From the NCBI GenBank assembly GCA_003260075.1, contig QLIY01000270.1, forward strand, positions 112,236 through 176,235: a stretch of DNA of 64,000 bases, given 5' to 3'. The notes beneath the pieces were generated by a model. It was not told the origin of the DNA. It worked only from the letters and a program-made list of their open reading frames with translations, and searched no databases. The DNA comes from Phallusia mammillata. Lineage: Eukaryota; Chordata; Ascidiacea; Phlebobranchia; Ascidiidae. Within the stretch, counting starts at the first letter, position 1; each line of letters opens with the position of its first letter. A program made the translations under genes and the position numbers. Below are positions 13,881-25,400 of this stretch, one piece after another.

Positions 13881-16488
13881 ATCGAATTTAATTCTAGCAC
13901 TTTAAAATGCACTGAATCAAAAAGGAATCGCGCATTGTTTGACGTGAAGTAATAAGCAGACATTGAAATATTAGAGGCATTTGTACCAAAACCCCCAAAC
14001 AGGACTGCAAATTTGTCCACTGAAGACTGACCACTTAAGCACAACACTTGCGATTGTTTATTGTTCGTTACGTCACAATGTGTACTTATATGTATGAACG
14101 GGTGGCTTGCACGTGTACTCGTAGCGCTAAAGCGGTTGCAATAAACTCGACTGTAGCATAATGTCATGTTAGTCCGATCTTGACGTCCGTAGGTCAGTCC
14201 ATCTCCGATTATAATGAGCTGAGAAAGCGCATTATCATTGTGAAGCTGTACGAATTGTAGCAGAAGGTTTGCTTTCAGTGAACAAAAAGGTACATTCATT
14301 TTAATGGATGTAGCCTTACGCTTCAAAATTTGCTTACAAAAAGGGTTTATTGTAGCAACAACTAATATAACATGCCTTTCAGGTAAAAGTACGTTAAACC
14401 AGTGTTAATTGTGTCTTCACATGAAAGTTGAAACATCGGTGAAAAGAGTTTACAAAAATGTTTAAGCGAACAGGGTTTGGATTAAGTTACTGATTTACAA
14501 GCACTTAGTACAATGGATGAAAACGGTAAGTGACAATGCATTGTGCATGCTGTGTAAGCTGTTTAAACATCAATAAAAAAGTGAACACAAGTGGATGATT
14601 GTCCCACCGCCTATAAAGCACTTTGCCCATTTTTAAATTACTGCTATTTTGGTAAAAACAGACCAGTGGCGGATTTTGTACAGTATTGGAAATTTACGGC
14701 TTTGCAACAAAAGGCAATTTAACAAACTATTAATATGACTTACAGTTTTTAGCACTTTTTAAAATGTTGTGTTTGTCCAGTTCTATGACCTCTTTCTGCA
14801 TGGTCATAAAATAAACAAAGCAGGGTCTGCACAACGCCACGCCTTAACTGCTGCTAGGAAACTTTAAATGCTGATAAGACCGCTTTGAAACATATCTAAA
14901 AACAGTGATTTTTTATTGTCGTATACGCCAATACGCGCAGAAAAACAAATTAGTGATTATTTGGGTTCGAAAACGAAACAGGCGCGGCTTTAATCGGCAA
15001 AACTAGACAACAAACCAAACATAAACCCTAAACATGGCAATGATTGTCATTGTATAAATGCAGTACTGTAATTAAACTACAAATTTAAATAATTTACTCG
15101 ATATCAATCGCTGTAAATCATTAGTGAGCAGTAATTTGACCGATTGTAGCCGAAAAACAACATGATTTTGAAGCCATGTTTTTGGCGTAAATTTTGAGTT
15201 ACAAGCGTAAAATACCCAAAGTTCAAAAAGTGTTTTTCGGTTTAGCCGGACACAAATTGAAGTTGGCAATCACCTTTAAGCAAATAGGGAAACCCACAAG
15301 CTGGTCACATGAGCTGCAACGGTAATGAAAGCTGTTACTATTACGTCATTGTTTTTCCAAGTACTTGCTTGGCTGCTGAATAGGTGTTTAGTTCCTGTCT
15401 ACGAGGAAACGGTTTGCAGTGCCGTATAGCTTATGAAGCAGGTCTGTCTTGAGAAAAAGAACCACCTGAAAATTTTATAGAAAGCTAAGTGTTGTATTTT
15501 TGTCAGAAATTAGAAAAAGAAATTGTAGACTTTATACAACGAAATCAAAACAGTAGCAGATTTTAAATTGAAAAATGCTAGTCGGCTTGTAGGTAAAGTT
15601 TGGTCTATTACTAACGATGTATAAATAGCAATCTTACGGTATCACATGTAGTTAGGGCTTGACAAAGCCTAAAGTACGTTATATTGTGCAAAAAATTTCC
15701 AATAGCCTAAATATAAAATCGGTTGTTTCTGGCAAGTTGGCCGAAAATTCAATTAAAGACATAATTAGCGTTATCAGGCTGAGATAGGCTGCAAACATAT
15801 TCATTATCACCTGTTCAATGGCTGTGGTTGTCTGTACTTAATGTCAACCCGAAAGTAATTTGCGATTCAAATGTTTTTCCGACACGACTTTAAACTTTTG
15901 TACATAAAAACAGATGAACAAACAAATTTGAAAGAGCGTTTCTCACGTTATTTTAATTGGCCTTTAACGTAACATCACTACTAACAACAGTTCTGTAATG
16001 ATTTAATGCATAGAAACCCTATTGTTAATTCAACTTAGTTTAGCTATTTTGAAAAGGGTTTGATAAGTAAAAAAACGATGGTATAACCAAGCTAAATTCG
16101 TCCTTTCATGTAAAACCTGTTCTTTAGAACATAAGGACTAAATTAATTTAGGAAGTTACCCTGAACTTTCGGTGATTAAAGGTAAAACAAATCGTGAGGA
16201 CACTTATGTTTAATTACACCCTTGCGTTGTTTTAACTCACCACTAAATCTCCATATGATTGCCAGGTACTACTTGACCCTTTAGCTTTGATTTAATGCGC
16301 GACTTTTATCCCACAAATGCAAATGAGCTCAGAGAGCTAGAAGTATATAAACTGATTTCAAGTAGACAGAGGTAGTGGCAACAAGAAGTCGTGCAGAAAA
16401 GTTCGCATGTTTTCAACAGGCAAAATGCAGAATCAGATATGGGTCGTACTGTACGTGGTAATCAGTTACCGTTATTTATTCGATTGTA

Positions 16489-16682
16489 AAGCCAGGTTTA
16501 TGAAATTTTTCCCCTACAGTTTGTGAGGCCTACAATTGAGGGCGGCATATATTTTAATATCATACCGATATTATTTCCAACCCCCCCCCCAAGCCAGGTT
16601 TATGAAATTTTTCCCCTACAGTTTGTGAGGCCTACAATGGAGGGCGGCATACATTTTAATATCATGCCGATATTATTTCCAC
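16489..16682 (+). repeat. Direct duplication across a C-run
   Basis: About 90 bases beginning AAGCCAGGTTTATG occur on both sides of the 10-C run at 16581-16590 with 3-4 substitutions. Confidence 0.85.
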
Positions 16683-16930
16683 ACCCCTGCTTTTAAATTT
16701 GTTTCGCGTTCAAAAACAAAACTTTACACGTCAACATACGCTCTGCTGGATAGTTATTTGCGTGACTAACAATTGTTAACAAATAGTTGTTTGAAGCAAC
16801 AGAAAGAAGTGTTGTGAAACACTAGTATGTAACATCACAAAATGCGGCTTACAATCAGGGGCGGCTTACATTATTTTTTTTGACACCTTAACATGCGGTT
16901 TACAATCGAGGGTGGCTTACATTTGAGTGA
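16523..16930 (+). repeat. Degenerate GGCCTACAATTGAGGGCGGC repeat cluster
   Basis: Four versions of a roughly 35-base unit (GAGGCCTACAAT.GAGGGCGGC and GCGG.TTACAATC.. GG.GGCTTACATT) occur near 16523, 16625, 16841 and 16893. The first two are the C-run duplicates, but the last two are independent. Confidence 0.5.
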
Positions 16931-17163
16931 AATAATATGGTATTGCTAAATAAATATGGTAATCGATTATTGTTGAACAAATATCAACAAAATTGTAATT
17001 GTTTTTATGTCAAAATCGCATTCGCATACTAAACCGAAACCGTATATTTTCAACATTTATAATAAATTTGGATCGTTGTTCGAATGGTTTTTACATTACG
17101 TAAAAAGAGCCGCTGGGTGGGCTACAGAGCCGACACGTTTGTTTGGTTGCCAGGACTTGCCCG

Positions 17164-17400
17164 CTGACGTCATTTGATGGGTTTGTTTGCGTATTTCGCA
17201 AATTGCGCGTGCACTTCCCCCCCCCCATACGCAATAGTTTTTTAATGGGCCTTGTTAGCTGCAGGTACCTTAGTCATGCAATTTACTTGCGTAGGTTGAG
17301 AACGCCCCCCCCCCGACGTCATTTGATGGGTTTGTTTGCGTATTTCGCAAATTGCGCGTGCATTTTCGTAGTCATGCAATTTACTTGCGTAGGTTGAGAA
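17164..17400 (+). repeat. Two C-runs with rearranged duplicate
   Basis: GACGTCATTTGATGGG..CGCGTGCA (from 17164) and AGTCATGCAATTTACTTGCG (from about 17272) lie on either side of the C-run at 17217-17226. After the second C-run at 17305-17314 they reappear as one continuous stretch. The later copy looks like the intact allele of a region broken by the first gap. Confidence 0.75.
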
Positions 17401-18245
17401 CTTGGCATTAGGCAATAACGTTATCTGAATAACTGTTTGTTTGTTATTTTGTCGAAAGAATATTAAGTAAAATTTCGTTTTGGAATTTTGGAGTTAACAA
17501 TGCAATTTACACGCAAATTATTGATATTTAGGGTTAAAAAGGGGTTTTGTAGTGATCAGAAAAACAAGCAAGTTTTGTAAAGGTTGCAAAATATGGGTTA
17601 AATGTTTCCATTAAAAATCAATTTAGCGCGGTCTAACCAAAAATGCGGCCACATTTGTTTGGCGTTTCGCGATGTTGCGTAATATTTTCTTTGGAGGCGA
17701 GGAGTGACGTGACGCAATAGACTTTAATAGGGCGTATTGGTTCCCCATTGACACCTCGACAGCCGTAGCCTACCATGCTTTGACGCCTTTTAATGGATCG
17801 TAGGAAGGTTTCGTCATCAAGTGCGCTAGTCCAAGCAAATTACATCACCTTTAATGCATGCCAAATAGACGTGTGTGTGTTCGTTCAAATACTAATTCAA
17901 AATATTACCGATTACCAGTGTGATTAAAAACGAATGCTTAACCAACTTAGAGTAATTCGCTTTTTTTTGCAAATTTAGTTAAATTTTTGAACAGCAAGCG
18001 TTTTTTAATATAATTTGTAATGTCCAAAAAAGGTCCTAAACTAGACTCTAAATTAAAAAAACAAGATTTTTACTTTTTGGTATGCTGTTATCAGCAAAAT
18101 TGTGAAACCTTTGGTTCGTTTTGATTTTTTCATTTCCCCCCACCCCTCCTAAACTTTTTCCCATCGCCCCTTTTTCTCTTACGCCTGATTAAGCACGTCT
18201 CCACGGCTCTTGTATTGTTTATCTGAGTGACGCCGGCAAGAAGCA

Positions 18246-18251
18246 TATAAA
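18246..18251 (+). promoter_or_regulatory. TATA box of the neuregulin-like gene
   Basis: TATAAA in AGCATATAAAGC. A start about 30 bases downstream would give a 5' UTR that is open to a GTAAGT donor at 18312. Position and spacing are the only evidence. Confidence 0.5.
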
Positions 18252-18311
18252 GCTCAGAAATTCTCGTTGGCCCACCACAATTTGCGGAACAAGTGTACCG
18301 CGTGACTTTTA

Positions 18312-18612
18312 GTAAGTTCAGGGTAGAGTGAGTGTGAGTGGTTGACAGTGGAAAGAATGTGTCCGCGCAAAAAACATTTTATGGCTTTGGCCGTAATGAA
18401 ACTATTTCTATTTGTATAAACTTGAATGTCTTATATTTTAGTTGCAAAAATGTAAAACTGATTTTGGGGCACATTTTGAATTTTTGAGCCAGAAAGTACG
18501 ATTTGAAATGACTTTGGCTTCGGTCTAGGAATTTATTTATTACATGTTACATACCTATATATTTCTTACATTATAATGTCTCTAAATTGTATGAATTTGT
18601 TGTTTTGTGTAG
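18312..18612 (+). other. Probable 5' UTR intron of the neuregulin-like gene
   Basis: Donor GTAAGTTC at 18312 and acceptor TTGTTTTGTGTAG ending 18612 enclose an AT-rich 301-base stretch between the putative start and the ATG at 18694. Later acceptors at about 18629 and 18643 are alternatives. The same acceptors could receive a trans-spliced leader. Confidence 0.4.
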
Positions 18613-18693
18613 CTAAAAATCTAGCTTCAGCAAGTGACCTGCAGCAATTGACAAAGTTTTTGATCTGTAATTTGTAATTGCAAACCACCTCAC

Positions 18694-20865
18694 ATGCATT
18701 TGATCTTTGCCTTTATTGCAAGTGCTCTTCTGTTTGTTACTGCAAGCGGTCAGACATGCACACCACTGCCTAAAAAAGCGGATTTAAAGCAGATTGCCTT
18801 AAATTCAGAAGTTGCCATTGTTGGAAAAATTGGCAAAAAGGTTGGAGTTATTGGAAAAGGTTCCAAAAAGCGCTACAACATCACTGTGACAGTTGATACC
18901 ACATTTAAACTCAACAACGGTGGTTTAAAGAAGAAAAAGAAAATCACTGTTGGACCATTTGGAAAAGCTGAAAATTGTATTGACATCAAAAAAGGAAAAG
19001 CTCTTTTCTTTCTTAAATCTTCGGGTGTAAAATCTTTTTACTGGATATCCACAAATCCCAAAGTAAAAGTTTCAAAGAAAGAGAAAAAGATGGTAAGCAA
19101 GTTTTTGACACCACCAAAGTTTAAGAAGCCAGAGAAAAATGTCACTGTTCGAAGAGGTTATGATATCAAAGAAAAATGTCGGGCATCTGGAAAACCTGAT
19201 CAGGTTTATTGGACTCTAAATGGCGCCAAACTGAAAAAACCTTTTCCCAAAGGTGTAAAAGTGAAAGGAGCCAAGAAACCCAAGCTGGAAATTTCTAGAG
19301 CAGAAGTTAACAACTCTGGAAAGTATGTTTGCGTCGCTCACAATTCTAAACTAAACATTTCAGCTCATTTCACCTTAAATGTCAACATTCAGGAGATTAA
19401 AAATTGCAACAAATGTTCAGATGAGAGTTTTTGTGTTGAAGGCATTTGCTGTCAAGATAACTTAAATCGAATGCGCTGTCTTTGCTATTCGGGGTATTCG
19501 GCTGTTCGCTGCAATCTGCGAATGGTAACAAAAATAAACAAACCAGCGGTTGCTGGCTCACAAACAGCAGCTATTCTAGGCCTTTGCCTTGCTATGCTGG
19601 TTTCATTGATGATTTGTGTGGTTGCATATGTGGGTTGTCGGAAGAAGAAAGCCGGTGTAAGAAATCAGAATGGATACACTCGGAAATCGTCAATACCCAC
19701 CAATGAAGAGGAAATTGATGCACCAACTTCAGCACCTTTGTTGATGTCAAATTTACCCATTGCAAGAAATTCCCTGCTTCACAACGAAAATGATGATGCA
19801 TTTGAAAACAGACCAAACACAAATCAGATTGTTTATCAAGGGCAAGGTTCTGACCTATCGAGCACTAGAGCTGTACTTGACGAACCTCACAATCCACGAA
19901 GGTTATCAGATCGACGATCCACTAGTAGCCTGTCAGACAGTACAAAAAAGAGACAGAGACTGAATGGCCTTGCTAAAAGTGGTCCATTTCCAAATGGTAG
20001 CCAAAGAGGGTCGAGTAGCGAAGTTTCGCCTACCAAACTCGAAATACCACACCATGAAAGACTTGGCCAAGCCTTAAATGACCTTCAGAATGAGTCAACT
20101 GGCTCGAGGTCTTCATTACAGCACCACCATGCTCCCCGATTACCATTGGACAATGGATTGGACAGTATTGTAAAGCACCAGTCAGCTAATATGTTGTCGG
20201 GCAGTGTCACAAATTTAAACTTGCCTAATGATGTCAGACAAGACCAGTACTCACCCAGCACAATAGGCAGTGCCAAAAATCACAAAGTGACCACCTTTGA
20301 GCCTGATGGCAAAATTCAACAGGAAAATATGGGCCGAGATGAAGGACCACTATCTTCAGTGACAACTCATTCACCTGTGTCATCATCAGGGCCAACACCA
20401 AGGCTTGGGCATAGTGATGATGTCGGTTCCCCAGTTCAACCCCAATCAAGTCTGCCTGGTGATCACAGACACTTTCAGTTTAATTCTGCCCCAAAAGACT
20501 ATTACATGGAAGATGAAGGGCATTACAGGCAACCTTTGTACTCAAACAGCCTTGAATCGAATCGGACAGAAAATGATGATCCATTTAGTGGGGTGGAAAT
20601 CCCAAACATGTCGCTTGGGCTGGACAGTGATGAAAAACAAAGCCCAGCACAGGTGAGAAGGCCTGTCCAGGAAGATGATGGTTTTATTTTTACTGAGCCA
20701 TCTCCTAAACCTGTGTACACGAATACTGCATCTGCGCAGTTGCATCAGTTGCCACTGTTATCAAAACAGGCCGCAACGAGACAATACCCAGGTATTGGTT
20801 CCACTGTTTCCTTGTCTTCAGGGACGGACATGAGTGAACCTGAATCACCCAGTATTAATGTCTAA
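18694..20865 (+). CDS. NRG: Neuregulin-like ErbB ligand precursor, single coding exon
   Basis: 723 residues, uninterrupted. Residues 1-19 are a signal peptide. About 22-140 form a Lys-rich, two-Cys (22, 94) NTR-like region comparable to the pre-Ig part of neuregulins. An Ig domain follows (Cys162, Trp173, NNSGKYVC with Cys213), then an EGF domain (Cys241, 247, 252/253, 262, 264, 273 with FCVEG and the C-L-C-x8-C ending). A transmembrane segment of about residues 291-313 ends ICVVAY and is followed by CRKKK; vertebrate NRG1 has MCVVAYCKTKK at the same place. The 410-residue cytoplasmic tail is Ser/Pro-rich. The Ig-EGF-TM order defines neuregulins, which bind ErbB3/4 after shedding. Vertebrate NRG genes have many introns; here the coding region has none. 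An extra Cys pair (238 and one of 252/253) is unusual. Possible N-glycosylation sites: NIT (62), NVT (149), NIS (221). Confidence 0.85.
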   Translation: MHLIFAFIASALLFVTASGQTCTPLPKKADLKQIALNSEVAIVGKIGKKVGVIGKGSKKRYNITVTVDTTFKLNNGGLKKKKKITVGPFGKAENCIDIKKGKALFFLKSSGVKSFYWISTNPKVKVSKKEKKMVSKFLTPPKFKKPEKNVTVRRGYDIKEKCRASGKPDQVYWTLNGAKLKKPFPKGVKVKGAKKPKLEISRAEVNNSGKYVCVAHNSKLNISAHFTLNVNIQEIKNCNKCSDESFCVEGICCQDNLNRMRCLCYSGYSAVRCNLRMVTKINKPAVAGSQTAAILGLCLAMLVSLMICVVAYVGCRKKKAGVRNQNGYTRKSSIPTNEEEIDAPTSAPLLMSNLPIARNSLLHNENDDAFENRPNTNQIVYQGQGSDLSSTRAVLDEPHNPRRLSDRRSTSSLSDSTKKRQRLNGLAKSGPFPNGSQRGSSSEVSPTKLEIPHHERLGQALNDLQNESTGSRSSLQHHHAPRLPLDNGLDSIVKHQSANMLSGSVTNLNLPNDVRQDQYSPSTIGSAKNHKVTTFEPDGKIQQENMGRDEGPLSSVTTHSPVSSSGPTPRLGHSDDVGSPVQPQSSLPGDHRHFQFNSAPKDYYMEDEGHYRQPLYSNSLESNRTENDDPFSGVEIPNMSLGLDSDEKQSPAQVRRPVQEDDGFIFTEPSPKPVYTNTASAQLHQLPLLSKQAATRQYPGIGSTVSLSSGTDMSEPESPSINV

Positions 20866-21773
20866 TGTCATACTTTTGTGCTTTACTTTTCAACTTTTAC
20901 CCTTTTTTATGAAAATGAAATGATGTGATTCGAATATCATTTGATCATTAAATCCTTGTGACTATTTAAATTTTGACTGTTTTAAAGTGGCCAAGGAATG
21001 AAAAACAGGTGAAAAGCACTGTACTTGCATTTTTAGATCTTTTTATATTCATTTTAAGTTATTTATATCGTTACAATTTTTTGTCTTTCAAAAATTGTGT
21101 CTTTTAGTACTCAAAATATGTGTAAAACTGGGGTTTTCCAATTACACCTAAAAGAGGAAAATCATGCATTAGTTTTTATTTATTTGTTCCACTGTAAAAT
21201 GACCAAAACATTATAGTATGTGAAATGTTAAGTAAATTTTATTCACAATACGTTTGCCTCTTTTTTACGGCAAATGCAAGACAATTGTGGGCCTAATCAG
21301 TGTTTGTGATTGCATCTAGTGGTTTTGATTCAAACAAGCAACTTTCAAAGTTGTGCACCACAATAAATATATCATTGCTGACATGCCTTTCAATATTTTT
21401 AAGAAATGGCTTTTTCCAATCAACTTTTTAAATTAAAAAAAATAGTTGTAGAATGTATTTTATGGAGACTCTTCAATATGCTTTATACCTCCACGCACAT
21501 TTTATCTGTAGTATAGTTGGTTTAATTTAACATTACTACAAAATTTGGTAAAAGTCTTTGTTGTATTTTCGCCCAAATTCATGCCATTTATGTTGGTTGT
21601 TGTTTTACATCCAAATTGATTATGTTTGAGCCAATGCTGCATACAACCAAAAGTTTATTCGGTTGCCTATTGATGTTAACTTTCAAAATTTGTCGATTGC
21701 CCTTTTTAATGTGCCTTCCTTTTGTTGTCAACAAATTTTTACTGCCTTGCCTTGGTTTCCATGTTTCGTTGTA

Positions 21774-21779
21774 AATAAA
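21774..21779 (+). terminator. Candidate polyadenylation signal of the neuregulin-like gene
   Basis: AATAAA about 910 bases past the stop codon, at the end of a continuous AT-rich 3' UTR-like stretch. An earlier AATAAA at 21362-21367 is an alternative. Confidence 0.5.
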
Positions 21780-21842
21780 TGGATACAGAAAATTAAAATC
21801 TTTGAAATGTTTGGCACAGAAGGAAAGTAAAATGATATTTTT

Positions 21843-22084
21843 GCAGGAAGCAGTGTTGAATATTTAATTGGATAAACCAAGAGCAATTCCGGAGCTAAAT
21901 TAGGTCATTTAAATACACCCTCACATACCCACAAAAGCGGTTGTTTGCTGTGTCAACACCCCCCCCCCGCAGGAAGCAGTGTTGAATATTTAATTGGATA
22001 AACCAAGAGCAATTCCAGAGCTAAATTAGGTCATTTAAATACATCCTCACATACCCACAAAAGCGGTTGTTTGCTGTGTCAACT
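21843..22084 (+). repeat. Direct duplication across a C-run
   Basis: About 115 bases beginning GCAGGAAGCAGTGTTG precede and follow the 10-C run at 21959-21968, with two substitutions seen (CCGGAG/CCAGAG, CACCC/CATCC). Confidence 0.9.
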
Positions 22085-22358
22085 AGGAACTGAGCAACAA
22101 AACAGAAAAATTCCTGTTCAGGAAAACATGTCTGGTTTAGTTAAGTTTGGGTAAGGCAGTTTGGAATAAAAAGAATTCTTTAGGAAATCAACAATTAACT
22201 TTCTACTGCAATTTCTTGATTGTTAAACACCAATTGTCCTGTATAAAGCCTGGCAGTTTAATCAAAGCATGTTCTTTACATTTTGTTTAAACGGTTCAAT
22301 TAGTTGTAAATTCGATGTTACTAAAGTCACAAATTACATGTTTCAGAATTTCTTCTAG

Positions 22359-22459
22359 CCCCATGTGCAGAAGGTTGTTACACTACAACAAACATTTCAG
22401 AAGCAGTAGACATCAGGCTTAATGACAATGAGACAAAGGGTTCCGGCAATTTTGAAACA
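22359..22459 (+). CDS. ACSBG: ACSBG exon 1 found (N-terminal part)
   Basis: Encodes PCAEGCYTTTNISEAVDIRL and on to NFET, matching the LWTT..G.V.LR start of ACSBG proteins. Donor ACA|GTAAGT in phase 0. The acceptor may be TTCTTCTAG (as given) or TTTCAG at 22346, which would add 12 bases. Confidence 0.8.
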
Positions 22460-25400
22460 GTAAGTGCTCTATTGCTTCCTGAACACATATTGAATTACAG
22501 GAGTTATTAATTTAGGAAGTGAATTATACATCTGAATTGTGTTCACATATTTCCAACTCAAGCCCACTATTTTGTACCAGCCTAATGTTTTGACCCTTTG
22601 TGTGTTGGTATTGTTATTACAAATGTAGCCAATTTTTGGAAAGTGTCTTTTCACTGTGCCCAAGGCTTTTCCTTTCAATGGTTGTCTGCCACAATAATGA
22701 CAGGTTCCCAGGAATTTCAAAGTCAAACCCTCCACACTTAAGACTGGCTTTTCCAATTAGCCACTTAAAATAGTTCGTGTTAACTGAGAGGGTACTTATG
22801 TTTCTACACCTGTTTCCGTATGATGACTGCCCTTCCCTGTAAAACTTTTGATGAGGTCACCCACATTTCCTGCTAGGGTTTCTAGTGATTTTACCCCTCT
22901 TAATGAGGCATTAGAATGAAAGACCACAGGAGCTCTTAATCATCAACAAAATAACACTTTTTTGTAACAAAAACACCAAACTTCCTGTTGTGTAGTTTAA
23001 AGGGTACTTTGCATAAAACTCAAGTGAATTTTTTTACCCAATTTAGTAAAAATATTGCAAAATTATTGCCAAATGTTGTTTGATAAAGCAAGCATGTAGT
23101 AACTGAATGTGTACATTCCCCCCCCCCCCAAACTTCCTGTTGTGTAGTTTAAAGGGTACTTTGCATAAAACTCAAGAGAATTTTTTTACCCAATTTAGTA
23201 AAAATATTGCAAAAATATTGCCAAATGTTGTTTGATGAAGCAAGCATGTAGTAACTGAATGTGTACATTAAATTTCAAGGAGATTGTACTTGTTACAGTG
23301 CCACTTCATAGAATACTTGATTTATTTGGCCTACATTGCTTCGGGCACAATAGGCTAACTCAGACATAATGTCACGATGATGCACGAAATAATTTCAACC
23401 TTAGCAAAATGTCAACCAAAATGAGTTTTACTTTAAAATGTTAGAGTCAGTCAATGCCAAACCATCTTTAGGATGTATGTAATGTAACATTTCAGTAACT
23501 AAACCACACCATTATGCCAATATAAGGCAATCTCTCTGTTGTAATTTATTTTCCCTAGATTTTTTTTAAAAAACTTGAAAATTGTGTTTGGAAAGATAAG
23601 CTGCAGACAGTGCACACTGTTTTACCCTGTAAGGCCTTATCAGTGCAATAGTTGACAAGACATAGGCCGTATTGGCTAGTGCAGCAGTGTGCACTGTCTG
23701 CGGCTTACTTATCATTTATTAGCTGAATGCTTTTATGCTTGGAAAAACATGTTTAAAACAGCCACCCATGTATTTGTCACAAGCCGTCTTGTCAGATCAT
23801 ACAAATGTGTTTTTTTAGGCTACAGCCAAAATTTCATTATCGCTTTTCATACCCAGCTTGCGGCAAGGTATTGTAGCGTTTTGGCGGCAACCACTTTTCA
23901 TTTGTGGTGTCTAGGTTCCTGGAATGTTGCTTCGTGTTGTGCAAGAATTCGCCGATTTGCCTGCGCTCGTCTCGCCTTCCCACGGGTTCGGCGATGATAA
24001 GTGGCAGTGTTGGAATTTTCGGGAATACTACGACGAGTGTTGGAAGTTTGCCAAGTCATGCCATCACGTGAGTGCCTGGCTGTGAAATGCAAGGTCATGT
24101 GAGCCAGGGTACTTCTAAAATATTAGGCGAACAGTGTTTGCAAAGTAAAAATAAAACGCAAAACTAGACGAAAAGCGTAAACGTGACCTTTGTACTGCTC
24201 CCAGAATGCAAGTAATAGACAAGTTTGCATTATCATCATGCTGTTGTGAATTACGCAAATGCTCAATCCAAAACGTTTTGCTATTTGCCGCCCATTTTCC
24301 AAAACCGGCAGAATATTTTTGAATGACGCCAAACCAATATTGACTCAGCTAAATCAGTTGGCGACAAAAGCTGGAAATAGATTCACCCATATCCATTCCA
24401 TGGCAATAATTACTCACATGCAAATGCCTTTATTTGATAATGGTAAAGGTAAAGTAAGTTTAGTTTTTTTTGCTACGTTTTGCTGCAACAAAACCAGTCT
24501 TAATAAGCGTAGCAAAATGCATACGGCAATTATTGCTGGAACTGGCGTCATTTCATTGTCGTTGTAAATCTCAAAAGGAAACCCCCCCCCCTTTTTTGCT
24601 ACGTTTTGCTGCAACAAAACCAGTCTTAATAAGCGTAGCGAAATGCATACGGCAATTATTGCTGGAACTGGCGTCATTTCATTTTCGTTGTAAATCTCAA
24701 AAGGAAGAAGACCGTCCGCCAATTGCAACTTAGTTTTCAACCTTCCCGTGGTTGTGCATTCAACCGGAAGGTATTTCTCGCACTAATGGGCGAAAGAAAA
24801 TCGGTTTAGTCAGCATCGCTGCGTCCAGTGATGCTGTGACGGTTTCGTGAATGTGGAAAAATCTTAGGTTCTCATCATCAAAAATGGATTTCATAATGCT
24901 TGTTTACACAATTAAATTGATATTTTCAAAAACATGTAGTATCGGTTTTGAAAAAAAAAACACGTTACCCCAAAGCTACATAGGAAATTATTCTTAATCA
25001 GTTTGGGCGCCTACCTTTTGTAGCCCTATAATTTATTTTTGTGATTGATGTTTTGCAATTTTGTTGTGCAGTCCTAAACCAACCCCAAAGAACCCTATAA
25101 TGACACAGTGACTAACGCACCTACAAAGTCACAACTAATTCAGCTTGTAGCATCATCAAGCAAAGTCATCGCATATACACCCACCCGTCTGCATTTAAGC
25201 GTCAAAACAGTTTTAGCCGTCGAAATCGCACAGTAGTTCGGCGGCGAAGTATTAGAATGTCGATGTCGCGCCACAGTACAAATATTGTGTGCTACTTCCC
25301 CGCAGGGGTGGCGCGACAATGTAAAAATCAGTGAGTAACGGGCTTTGACCTTATCAAAACGAAAATTTTACGTCGTATTCGCGGACTTGTACTTTCATTT

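Larger units (their letters stand above)
13881..18240. other. Intergenic region between RPS15 and the neuregulin-like gene
   Basis: The two genes are divergent, so both promoters should lie here. I see no convincing exon. Contents: C-run duplications at 16489-16682 and 17164-17400, a degenerate GGCCTACAAT repeat at 16523-16930, and a GC-richer stretch near 17690-17870 with TGACGTGACGCAA, resembling a CRE site. Confidence 0.5.

Noticed and set aside
13769-14326. 185-codon open frame on the minus strand upstream of RPS15
   Set aside because: Unusually long, but the composition is random-like, its 3' end lies in a C-run duplication, and no domain or splice context supports it. The length is within what chance allows in 64 kb.
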